Both the position numbers and the translations under genes were made by a program. Shown in pieces: positions 1 through 6,118 of a stretch of 6,137 nt of DNA (the stretch's first letter is position 1; the number at the start of each line of letters is the position of its first letter). This stretch comes from Nocardiopsaceae bacterium (GTDB taxonomy: Bacteria; Actinomycetota; Actinomycetes; Streptosporangiales; Streptosporangiaceae), in the NCBI GenBank assembly GCA_031254715.1, contig JAIRTY010000608.1, positions 1 to 6,137 on the forward strand. Reading direction: 5' to 3'. The notes beneath the pieces are model-generated. The model saw only the letters and a program-made list of their open reading frames with translations. It was not told the DNA's origin and ran no database searches.

Positions 1-2136
1 CTCGTCCAGCACCCAGGTCAGCTCGTAGGGCGCGTCGAACCCGGTCTCGATGTCCACCGCCCTGGCCGCCCACTCGCGCGCCTCGCCGGTCCTGCCGAGC
101 CTGCGCAGCGCGCTCACCAGGCCGGGCAGGCACCGGGCGGCCTGGTAGTCCGGGGTGTCATCGGTCATCCGCCGGACGCCCTGCTCGAACCAGCCAAGAG
201 CGCCCTCGATATCGCCCGCCCACAGATGCAGCTGTCCCTGCGGCACCATGAGCCCCACGACATCGGCCTCGCGGGCGGTGGCGAGCGACCGGACGATGAC
301 ATCCATCATCTCGCGGGCCCTGGCGATGTCGCCGGACATGCCGACGGCGAACGCGGCGTTGCACGTGTTGGTGCCGACCGCGAAGTAGTCCCCCAGCGGC
401 GCGGCGATCCGCACCACCTCGTCCGCGACCGCGACCGCCCGGCGGATGTCGCCGGTGGTCGCGGCGAGGTAGATCTGGATCCCCTTGGCGAACGCCGCGG
501 TGAACCGGTCGCCGCGTGGCCAGCTCCGCTCGAACCCCAGCCGCGACAGCGCGACGGCTTCCTCGTGCCGCCAGCGGGTCTGCAAGGAATAGCCCTCGAT
601 CATGGTGGCCAGGTCCCGGGCGAAGGGATCGCCGGCGGCCTCGCCGGCCGCGCGGGCTTGCGCTGACAGTCGCTGGCAGCGCTCGAAATCCCGGTAGAAG
701 TGCGGGTAGGCGGCCAGCGCCAGGCAGCGGGCACTGGCCACCTCGTCACCGGCGTCGGCAGCGATCTCGAGGCCGCGCCCGGCCGCCTCCGCGACCAGGT
801 CGAGCCGGCCGCTGACCATGCCCAGCATGGCGGTGCCTGCCAGCAGCCGGGCCTGCACGGCCGAGCGGTCCGCCGGGTCGAGCGCCACGGCCTGGCGCAG
901 GAACTCCAGGCCCTCAACGGTCTGGCCGCGGATGAACCACTGCCGGGCCAGCGCCGCCGCCAGCCGCCGGCCGCGCCCGGCCCTTTCCGGCGGGGCCGAC
1001 AGTCCCCAGTGCAGGGCGGCGCTGAGGTTGTCGCGGTGGCTCTCCAGCAACTCCCGCCAGACGTCCTGGTCGCTGTCCAGGCCCGGCTCTGCCGCCTCGG
1101 CCAGCACCAGGAAGTAATCGAGGTGCCGGTCGCGGAACGCCTCCGCCTCACCCGCCGCCTGCAGTTGCTCCCCGGCGTACTGCCGGATCGTGTCCAGCAG
1201 CCGGTAGCGCATCTCGCCCCCGTGCTCGCGTACCGTCACCAGGGACTTGTCCAGCAGGCGGCCGAGCAGCAGCAGCGCGTCCCCGGCCGGGTCGCAGACG
1301 CCGGTCACTGCGTCCAGCGTGAACGTCGCCGGGAACACCGCCAGCCGCCGGAACAGGACCTTCTCCTCCGGGGCGAGGAGGGCATGGCTCCAGCCCATCG
1401 ACGCCAGCAGCGTCTGATGGCGCGGGACCGCCCGGCGGGTGCCCCCTGCCAGCAGCCGGAACGAGTCGTCGAGGCCGGCGGCGATCTGCGCGGGCGTCAG
1501 CGCGCGCACCCAGGCCGCCGCCAGCTCGATCCCCAGCGGGATGCGGTCGACCCGGGAGCACACCGCCGACACCTCCTCCCGCGCCGCGTTCGCGTCGAAG
1601 CCGGGAGCGACCAGTCCGGCCCGGTCAGCGAACAGCTCGACGGCGTCCTCCTGCCGCAGCGACGGCACCCGCCACGCCGCCTCGCCCTCCACCCCCAGCG
1701 GCTCCCGGCTCGTCGCCAGCACCGAAACGCCCGGACAGGCACGCAGCACCGTGTCCGCCAGGCTGGCCGTGGCGTCCAGCAGGTGCTCGCAGGTGTCAAT
1801 GCACAGCAGCAGCTGCCGCTGGCTCAGCTGAGCGGCGAGCGCCCGGAACTGGTCCCCGCCCGGTTCGATCAGGACGCCGACCGTGGCAGCGGTCAGCCTG
1901 GCGATCAGCTCCGGGTCGGTGATCGAGCCCAGGTCGACCAGCCAGAACCCGTCCGGCCACCGGCCGCCGATCCTGGCCCCCAGCTGCCCGGCGAGCCGGG
2001 TCTTGCCGCACCCCCCGACACCGGTCAGCGTCACCAGCCGATGCCGCGAGATCAGCTGGCCGATCTCGGACAGCTCGGCTTCCCTGCCGATGAACCTCGT
2101 CAGCTGGGCCGGAAGATTGCCCGTCACCACCGGCAT
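1..2136 (-). CDS. Large NB-ARC/TPR regulatory ATPase, probable LuxR-type transcriptional regulator (C-terminus off window)
   Basis: A continuous reading frame of 712 codons runs off the left edge. The N-terminus (NLPAQLTRFIGREAEL, residues 7-22) is the usual entry to the ATPase module of large actinobacterial LuxR/AfsR-like regulators. A P-loop GVGGCGKT lies at 39-46, a Walker B-like strand LLLCIDTCEHL at 109-119, TSREPL at 142-147, and a GLPL-like motif RIPLGIELA at 198-206. About residues 270-350 resemble the winged-helix part of such ATPases (RYRLLDTIRQYAGEQL). From about 350 on the protein is Ala/Leu/Arg-rich and helical, consistent with TPR-like repeats. Family members usually end in a LuxR helix-turn-helix, which would lie beyond base 1. 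ATG 2136 has GGGAGG just 3 nt upstream; GTG 2130 is an alternative start with better spacing. It sits 39 bp downstream of the IclR gene on the same strand, so co-transcription is likely. Its signal and targets are unknown. The ATPase class is secure; the DNA-binding role is inferred. Confidence 0.85.
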   Translation of the reverse strand, partial: MPVVTGNLPAQLTRFIGREAELSEIGQLISRHRLVTLTGVGGCGKTRLAGQLGARIGGRWPDGFWLVDLGSITDPELIARLTAATVGVLIEPGGDQFRALAAQLSQRQLLLCIDTCEHLLDATASLADTVLRACPGVSVLATSREPLGVEGEAAWRVPSLRQEDAVELFADRAGLVAPGFDANAAREEVSAVCSRVDRIPLGIELAAAWVRALTPAQIAAGLDDSFRLLAGGTRRAVPRHQTLLASMGWSHALLAPEEKVLFRRLAVFPATFTLDAVTGVCDPAGDALLLLGRLLDKSLVTVREHGGEMRYRLLDTIRQYAGEQLQAAGEAEAFRDRHLDYFLVLAEAAEPGLDSDQDVWRELLESHRDNLSAALHWGLSAPPERAGRGRRLAAALARQWFIRGQTVEGLEFLRQAVALDPADRSAVQARLLAGTAMLGMVSGRLDLVAEAAGRGLEIAADAGDEVASARCLALAAYPHFYRDFERCQRLSAQARAAGEAAGDPFARDLATMIEGYSLQTRWRHEEAVALSRLGFERSWPRGDRFTAAFAKGIQIYLAATTGDIRRAVAVADEVVRIAAPLGDYFAVGTNTCNAAFAVGMSGDIARAREMMDVIVRSLATAREADVVGLMVPQGQLHLWAGDIEGALGWFEQGVRRMTDDTPDYQAARCLPGLVSALRRLGRTGEAREWAARAVDIETGFDAPYELTWVLDE

Positions 2137-2139
2137 GCG

Positions 2140-2145
2140 CCTCCC
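2140..2145 (-). promoter_or_regulatory. Ribosome binding site of the NB-ARC/TPR regulator
   Basis: Read on the minus strand this is GGGAGG, followed by CGC and ATG (2136). The 3-nt spacing is tight, which leaves GTG at 2130 (9-nt spacing) as a real alternative start. The site overlaps the perfect 10-bp palindrome CTCCCGGGAG at 2141-2150. Confidence 0.6.
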
Positions 2146-2175
2146 GGGAGACAGTTGACTCAGGTGAGCCCAATT

Positions 2176-3060
2176 TTAGGGCAACTCCAAGTCTTTTGCT
2201 CCGGCCCGGACGGCAATCCCGGATCCGGCAGCGCTGCCTGCCTGGGCGATGCCCAGCTCGGCGGCCCGGCTCTCGATCGCGGATACGGCGGCATGCAGGT
2301 CGGCGCCGTAGCGGTCCACCACCTGGCTGACCGTCAGCGCCTTCCGCCGCCAGGTCAGGTTGACGCACCCGAGCACCTGGCCGCCCGCCCGGATCGGCAT
2401 CGCGATCGAACTGCGGCCGTCGTCCACCTCGGACCGGGGCTTGCTGTAGTGACTGCCGAAGTCGGGCGCCCGGGTGCTGTAGCCGCGGCGCCTGGTCGTC
2501 GTCACGATCTGCCGGACGGCGGCCGGGTCGTGGGCGAGCTCGTGCCCCGCGATCTCCCGTTCCCGCAGCCGCCGCAGCACCGCCTCCCGTTCCTGGTCCG
2601 GGCAGAACGCCAGGTAAGCCCGGCCGGACGCGGACCGCAGCAGGTTGGCGCGGAACCCGATGGGAGCGGCAGGCAGCTCATCGAACCGGGCCCGCGGGCT
2701 GTTGGTCTCGACCACCTCCATGTGGTCGAGCCGCGGCACCGACAGCACCGACGGCCACATCACCCGGTCGCCGAGCTGCTCGAGAACCGGGGAGGCGATC
2801 TCGACCAGCCAGGCGGTGTCATCGAGCCGTCCGCGCTGCAGCATGATGTGGCTCGGCAGGAAGGCCCCGTCCGCCATCCGCTGCCAGACCAGCCCCTGCC
2901 GGTACAGGGTGTACAGGATCCGGGTCAGGGTCGGCTTCGGGATGCCGGTCCGCTGGAACAGGTCATGCAGGCTGGCGGCGCGCATGTCGCGCAGCGCGGC
3001 CAGCACCTCGAGACCGCGTTCCAGCGCCTGGATGGGCTTCACCTTGTAATGGCGCATCAC
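2176..3060 (-). CDS. IclR-family transcriptional regulator, MhpR-like
   Basis: The 294-aa product has the normal IclR length and layout. An N-terminal winged helix-turn-helix spans about residues 8-70 (KPIQALERGLEVLAAL, then recognition-helix region PKPTLTRILYTL at 41-52). The effector-binding domain follows (about 85-270) with RSASGRAYLAFCPDQERE and SIAMPIRAGGQVLGCVNL (218-235). The stretch VMWPSVLSV, the LAFCP segment and LTVSQVVDRYGADL resemble MhpR, the activator of 3-hydroxyphenylpropionate degradation, more than glyoxylate-type IclR. Such proteins bind small aromatic acids or related ligands and control adjacent catabolic operons. Here the gene is divergent from a putative aryl phosphotransferase operon, which it probably controls. 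GTG 3060 is chosen because GGGGA (3073-3069) lies 8 nt upstream; ATG 3057 (11-nt spacing) is possible. The last 25 residues (rich in Ala, Gly, Ser) are a likely disordered tail. Family assignment is firm; ligand and target are inference. Confidence 0.92.
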   Translation of the reverse strand: MMRHYKVKPIQALERGLEVLAALRDMRAASLHDLFQRTGIPKPTLTRILYTLYRQGLVWQRMADGAFLPSHIMLQRGRLDDTAWLVEIASPVLEQLGDRVMWPSVLSVPRLDHMEVVETNSPRARFDELPAAPIGFRANLLRSASGRAYLAFCPDQEREAVLRRLREREIAGHELAHDPAAVRQIVTTTRRRGYSTRAPDFGSHYSKPRSEVDDGRSSIAMPIRAGGQVLGCVNLTWRRKALTVSQVVDRYGADLHAAVSAIESRAAELGIAQAGSAAGSGIAVRAGAKDLELP

Positions 3061-3088
3061 GCGATCTATCCCCGGCCGGCCCGGCTCA

Positions 3089-3103
3089 TTTCACAGAGCG
3101 AAA
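3089..3103. promoter_or_regulatory. Candidate IclR operator (imperfect palindrome)
   Basis: TTTCACAGAGCGAAA is a 15-bp imperfect palindrome: TTTC pairs with GAAA, and the inner C (3094) and G (3098) also agree, around a non-symmetric centre. IclR-family operators are often about 15-bp pseudo-palindromes between divergent genes, so the place and size fit. It overlaps the candidate -35 hexamer TTCACA. There is no family consensus that would prove it. Confidence 0.35.
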
Positions 3104-3126
3104 ACATACCAACTCATCCTTGTTTT
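3101..3126. repeat. Spaced inverted repeat AAAACA-N14-TGTTTT, possible second operator
   Basis: The arms AAAACA (3101-3106) and TGTTTT (3121-3126) are perfect reverse complements with centres 20 bp apart, close to two helical turns, so both would face one side of the DNA. The flanks extend the likeness (GAAAACA against TGTTTTTC). It overlaps the 15-bp palindrome by three bases. Low-complexity A/T runs can pair by chance, so this is suggestive only. Confidence 0.3.
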
Positions 3127-3160
3127 TCCCAGGTCTGCTATGCGAGCGTCGGGCTGTGAA

Positions 3161-3183
3161 CCGGCCGCCGCTTGCGCGGCCGG
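3161..3183 (+). other. Perfect 8-bp GC hairpin in the leader of the phosphotransferase operon
   Basis: CCGGCCGC (3161-3168) and GCGGCCGG (3176-3183) are exact reverse complements separated by a 7-nt loop. The stem is all G/C and ends 26 nt before the ATG at 3210. No U-run follows, so it is not an intrinsic terminator. It could be a structure in the 5' untranslated RNA or a DNA-binding site; short GC palindromes are also common by chance in such genomes. Confidence 0.4.
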
Positions 3184-3199
3184 GGGGCGGCACAGCCCT

Positions 3200-3204
3200 G
3201 GAGG
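3200..3204 (+). promoter_or_regulatory. Ribosome binding site deciding the start at 3210
   Basis: GGAGG is followed by 5 nt and ATG (3210-3212). This fixes the start of the phosphohistidine-domain protein. The frame stays open upstream to a TTG at 3120, but that extension reads Arg/Pro/Gly-rich and family-unlike. Confidence 0.8.
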
Positions 3205-3209
3205 TGGCG

Positions 3210-5033
3210 ATGGAGCCAGGAGGCAGCCAGCGCAGTTTCGCGCTGCCGTCACAGATCGAGGACGTGCCGGGCGCCGAGGGCTGGCGGTCGATGTACCCGT
3301 ATTTCACGCGTTTCCAGCCCGGGGACGACAAGCGGTTCTGGTTCTACAACTCGATGCATTTCCCGGAACCGATGCCGGCCTTCGACACCATCACCGCCGA
3401 GGTCCCTTACAGCGCAATCGGGGCCAACACGGCCCGGGTCTTCGTCTTCCCCACCACGCTCGGCATTGAGCACCGGATCGTGAACGGACGGGTCTACATC
3501 ACCGCGATCCCGGTCACCGACCCGGCCGAGATCGAGCGGCGCGCCGCCCTCTTCAGCGAGCGGGCCGGCTTCTACTACCAGCACTGGGACGAGCTCTACG
3601 AGGGCTGGAAGACCCGTATCCGGGGCCTCATCGACGAGATCGAGGCGATCACCGTCCCGGCCCTCGACGACGTGGAGGACCTGCGCGTCGTCACCGAGTC
3701 CCGCGGCGTGGCGCAGAACCACTACCTGCGGGAGAACTTCCACAAGTGCATCGACCTGTACTCGAAGATGTGGCATCACCACACCGAGTTCCTGATGCTC
3801 GGCTACGGCGCCTACGTGGTGTTCTTCGAGTTCTGCAAGAAGGCGTTCCCGGAGATCAGCGAGCAGACCGCGGCCCGGATGGTGGCCGGCATCGACGTGG
3901 TCATGTACCGGCCCGATGACGAGCTGAAGCGGCTGGCCAGGCTCGCCGTCAGCTCCGGGCTCGCCGGTGAGTTCCCGGAGGGCTGCGACCCGGACGCCGT
4001 GCTCGCCGCGCTGGCCGGCCGGGGCGAGGCGGGCCGCGCCTGGCTGGCCGAGTTCGACGCGATCCGGCTGCCGTGGTTCCACGTGTCCACCGGCGACGGC
4101 TTCTACCACCATCACCTGAGCTGGAACGACAACCTCGCGGTGCCGTTCGCCGCGCTCACCAGGTACGTGCGGCAGGTGCAGGCGGGCGAGAGCCTGGACC
4201 GGCCCACCGCCGCCCTGGTGGCCGAGCGGGACCGGATCGCCGGCGAGTACCGGGCGCTGCTGCCCAGCGACGCGGAGCGGGAAGCGTTCGACCAGATGCT
4301 CGGGCTGTGCCGGCTGGTCTTCCCGTACGTGGAGGACCACAAGTTCTACTGCGAGCACTGGTTCACCACCCGCTTCTTCCAGCAGATCCGGGCGTTCGGG
4401 GCGCTGCTCGCCGCCCGCGGGGTGCTGGCCGAGGCCGACGACGTGTTCCAGCTTCACCACACCGAGATCGACCAGGCGCTCGCCGACGTGATGCTGGCCT
4501 GGGCGGCGGGCAGCGAGCCGCTCGGCGCGGCCCACCTGCGGCCGGTCATCGCCGAGCGCAAGCGGATGCTGGAGGTGCTGCGGGGCTGGTCGCCGCCGCC
4601 CGCGCTGGGGCCGGTCCCTGAAGCCCTGAACGACCCGGCCGTGCAGATGCTGTGGGGCATCACGCAGCAGACCATCGACTCCTGGTACAGCCAGGCGGCC
4701 TCCGGCGACGACAGGGAGGTCCGCGGCTACGCGGCGTCCGGCGGCATCGCCGAGGGGACCGCCCGGGTGCTGCACGACGTCAACGAGATCGGCCAGATCC
4801 GGGACGGGGAGATCCTGGTCTGCCCGGTGACCGCGCCCAGCTGGGGCCCGGTCTTCGGCAAGATCAAGGCCGCGGTCTCTGACATCGGCGGCACCATGTC
4901 CCACGCCGCCATCGTGGCCCGCGAGTACGGCATGCCGGCGGTGGTCGGCACCGGAGCGGCGACCAAGCGGATCCGGACCGGCCAGCGGGTGCGCGTGGAC
5001 GGCGACCGCGGCGTGGTCACGGTGCTGGACTAG
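3210..5033 (+). CDS. Phosphohistidine subunit of a phenylphosphate synthase-like (aryl) phosphotransferase
   Basis: The 607-aa product ends in a PEP-utilising mobile domain (about residues 506-607). Its loop GGTMSHAAIVAREYGMPAVVG carries the expected phospho-acceptor His565. In this superfamily the domain swivels between an ATP-grasp site and an acceptor site. Residues 1-500 form a large, mostly helical region with aromatic and histidine-rich patches: WHHHTEF (188-194), FYHHHLSWNDN (298-308) and the DVFQLHHTEID segment (to 421). These probably form the acceptor-binding part. There is no ATP-grasp and no C-terminal pyruvate/PEP TIM barrel, so it is not PEP synthase or PPDK. Length, domain order and downstream ATP-grasp partner fit the alpha subunit of phenylphosphate synthase (about 70 kDa), or the related 4-cresol-phosphorylating enzyme CreHI. 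It probably moves a phosphoryl group from ATP, via His565, to a phenolic hydroxyl in the cytoplasm. The superfamily is firm; the phenolic substrate is inferred from family and IclR neighbour. Confidence 0.85.
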   Translation: MEPGGSQRSFALPSQIEDVPGAEGWRSMYPYFTRFQPGDDKRFWFYNSMHFPEPMPAFDTITAEVPYSAIGANTARVFVFPTTLGIEHRIVNGRVYITAIPVTDPAEIERRAALFSERAGFYYQHWDELYEGWKTRIRGLIDEIEAITVPALDDVEDLRVVTESRGVAQNHYLRENFHKCIDLYSKMWHHHTEFLMLGYGAYVVFFEFCKKAFPEISEQTAARMVAGIDVVMYRPDDELKRLARLAVSSGLAGEFPEGCDPDAVLAALAGRGEAGRAWLAEFDAIRLPWFHVSTGDGFYHHHLSWNDNLAVPFAALTRYVRQVQAGESLDRPTAALVAERDRIAGEYRALLPSDAEREAFDQMLGLCRLVFPYVEDHKFYCEHWFTTRFFQQIRAFGALLAARGVLAEADDVFQLHHTEIDQALADVMLAWAAGSEPLGAAHLRPVIAERKRMLEVLRGWSPPPALGPVPEALNDPAVQMLWGITQQTIDSWYSQAASGDDREVRGYAASGGIAEGTARVLHDVNEIGQIRDGEILVCPVTAPSWGPVFGKIKAAVSDIGGTMSHAAIVAREYGMPAVVGTGAATKRIRTGQRVRVDGDRGVVTVLD

Positions 5034-5036
5034 GGC

Positions 5037-5066
5037 ATGTCCCGCGCCCCCCGCAGCGACCGTTGA
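5037..5066 (+). other. Nine-residue micro-ORF bridging the two phosphotransferase genes
   Basis: ATG at 5037 opens a 9-codon frame (MSRAPRSDR) whose TGA stop (5064-5066) overlaps the ATG of the next gene as TGATG. The gap has no good Shine-Dalgarno for the ATP-grasp gene, so ribosomes ending here could reinitiate. The micro-ORF's own ribosome site is weak (AGGG about 1 nt before the ATG). This may be coincidence in a 32-bp spacer. Confidence 0.2.
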
Positions 5067-6118
5067 TGACCGCCGAGCTCGCCTGCCCGCTCACCGCGAT
5101 CCCGGCGCCGGCCCGGCCGGTCGCCGGCGGCAAGGCGGCCGCGCTCGGCGAGCTCGCCGCGGCCGGCCTGCCGGTCCCGTCCGGTTATGTGGTCACCACC
5201 GCCGCGTTCCGGCGGGCGCTGGCTGAGATCGATCCGGACCAGGCCATCCCCGCCGCCATGGAACGGCTTTCCGGGGACGACCCGGGCGCGGTCCAGGCGG
5301 CCGCCGCCCAGGCGAGGCACCGCATCCTGGCCGCCCCGGTGCCCGCCGCGGTGGCGGATGCGGTCACGAGCTGTTACCGGGCCCTCGGCAGCCCCCCGGT
5401 CGCCGTCCGGTCCAGCGCCACCGGTGAGGACAGCGCAGCCGCCAGCTTCGCCGGGCTGGCCGGCACCTACCTGTGGGTGCTGGGCACCGAAGCGGTCACC
5501 GAGCATGTCCGCCGGTGCTGGGCCAGCCTGTACAGCGCCGAGTCGGTGAGTTACCGGCGGCACCAGCGGCTGCCGGAAGCCGGGCTGGCCATGGCCGTGG
5601 TCGTGCAGGAAATGCTCGAGCCCCGGTGCGCCGGGGTGATGTTCACCCGCAGCCCGGTGACCGGCGACCCGTCGGTGATCGTGGTGGAGGCGAGCTGGGG
5701 CCTCGGCTCGGCGCTGGTCAGCGGGGACGTGACGCCCGATGAGTTCGTGGTGAGCAAGGTGACCGGCCAGATCGTGCGGCGGGCCGTGGCCAGCAAGCTG
5801 CGCCAGCACCAGCGGGACCCGGCCGGCTCCGGGGTGCTGGTCGCCGGCGTGCCGGCGGAGCGGCGCGACCAGCCGTGCCTGACCGACGGCGAGGTCCTGG
5901 CGCTGGCCAGGCTCGGCCGCCGGGTCAGCGACCACTACGGCTGCCCGCAGGACATCGAGTGGGCGGCGGTCGACACCGGCGACGGCCAGGCCGCGCGGCT
6001 GGCCGTGCTGCAGAGCCGGCCGGAAACGGTGTGGTCGCGCCGTCAGCCCGCCCCGGCAGGCGAGCCCCGCGCCCGCCCGGTGGACCACGTGCTCGACTGG
6101 CTGCGGGGATCACGGTGA
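5066..6118 (+). CDS. ATP-grasp subunit of a phenylphosphate synthase-like phosphotransferase
   Basis: The 350-aa product is essentially a free-standing PEP synthase/PPDK N-terminal nucleotide-binding domain. Visible motifs in order: GGKAAALGEL (21-30) with the glycine-rich Lys; AGLPVPSGYVVTTAAF; VAVRSSATGEDS (112-123) with the ATP-binding Arg115; VVVQEMLEPRCAGVMFTRSPVTG (178-200); EASWGLGSALVSGDVTPDEFVV (208-229); DIEWA (296-300) and LQSRPETVW (315-323). The final 27 residues are a Pro/Arg-rich linker and a short helix. No phosphohistidine domain is present, so it needs a partner: the gene 32 bp upstream. Family chemistry is ATP + His to phospho-His + AMP + Pi. Size and position match the beta subunit (about 40 kDa) of phenylphosphate synthase. 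The start is ATG 5066; TTG 5063 in the same frame is possible, and neither has a clear ribosome site. Translation is probably coupled to upstream genes. Confidence 0.88.
   Translation: MTAELACPLTAIPAPARPVAGGKAAALGELAAAGLPVPSGYVVTTAAFRRALAEIDPDQAIPAAMERLSGDDPGAVQAAAAQARHRILAAPVPAAVADAVTSCYRALGSPPVAVRSSATGEDSAAASFAGLAGTYLWVLGTEAVTEHVRRCWASLYSAESVSYRRHQRLPEAGLAMAVVVQEMLEPRCAGVMFTRSPVTGDPSVIVVEASWGLGSALVSGDVTPDEFVVSKVTGQIVRRAVASKLRQHQRDPAGSGVLVAGVPAERRDQPCLTDGEVLALARLGRRVSDHYGCPQDIEWAAVDTGDGQAARLAVLQSRPETVWSRRQPAPAGEPRARPVDHVLDWLRGSR
6105..6109 (+). promoter_or_regulatory. Candidate ribosome binding site for the gene starting at 6115
   Basis: GGGGA lies inside the end of the ATP-grasp gene, 5 nt before GTG 6115. 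The spacing is right for initiation, and it supports a third gene in the operon. Confidence 0.4.

Larger units (their letters stand above)
3061..3209. promoter_or_regulatory. Divergent intergenic control region
   Basis: This 149-bp gap separates the divergent IclR gene and phosphotransferase operon and must hold both promoters. Bases 3088-3127 are distinctly AT-richer than the rest of the window and carry several short A- and T-tracts. On the plus strand TTCACA (3090-3095) matches five of six bases of a -35 hexamer, but no convincing -10 follows at normal spacing. I could not define a minus-strand promoter. Two overlapping imperfect or spaced inverted repeats and one GC-rich hairpin are listed separately. 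Confidence 0.7.

Noticed and set aside
2141..2168. Operator made of CTCCCGGGAG and CTCAGGTGAG in the gap between the two regulators
   Set aside because: Both are short palindromes likely by chance at this base composition, and the first overlaps the ribosome binding site.
700..3159. An 819-codon open frame on the plus strand opposite both regulators
   Set aside because: It is codon-phase aligned with the two minus-strand genes and reads as low-complexity Arg/Pro/Gln/Gly-rich sequence. It is a typical antisense shadow in GC-rich DNA, and the minus-strand proteins carry clear family motifs.
3161..3183. Rho-independent terminator
   Set aside because: No T-run follows the stem on either strand, and no gene ends just before it.
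3120..3209. Start of the phosphohistidine protein at TTG 3120
   Set aside because: The extra 30 residues are Arg/Pro/Gly-rich and would cover the promoter region, whereas ATG 3210 has a good GGAGG at 5-nt spacing.
3249..4904. A 551-codon minus-strand frame opposite the phosphohistidine gene
   Set aside because: It is an antisense shadow with no recognisable domain; the plus strand encodes a clear PEP-utilising domain.
5030..6088. A 352-codon minus-strand frame opposite the ATP-grasp gene
   Set aside because: It is rich in Arg, Gly, His and Ala without motifs, while the plus strand shows a full set of ATP-grasp motifs.
3210..6118. PEP synthase or pyruvate phosphate dikinase broken into two pieces
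   Set aside because: The domain order is reversed relative to those enzymes (His domain gene first, ATP-grasp second), the pyruvate/PEP barrel is absent, and both genes have intact starts and stops. It is a natural two-subunit enzyme, not a frameshift.
3210..6118. Rifampin phosphotransferase (antibiotic inactivation)
   Set aside because: That enzyme is a single chain of ATP-binding, rifampin-binding and His domains in that order. The split, the reversed gene order and the IclR neighbour fit phenylphosphate synthase better. A distant relationship remains.
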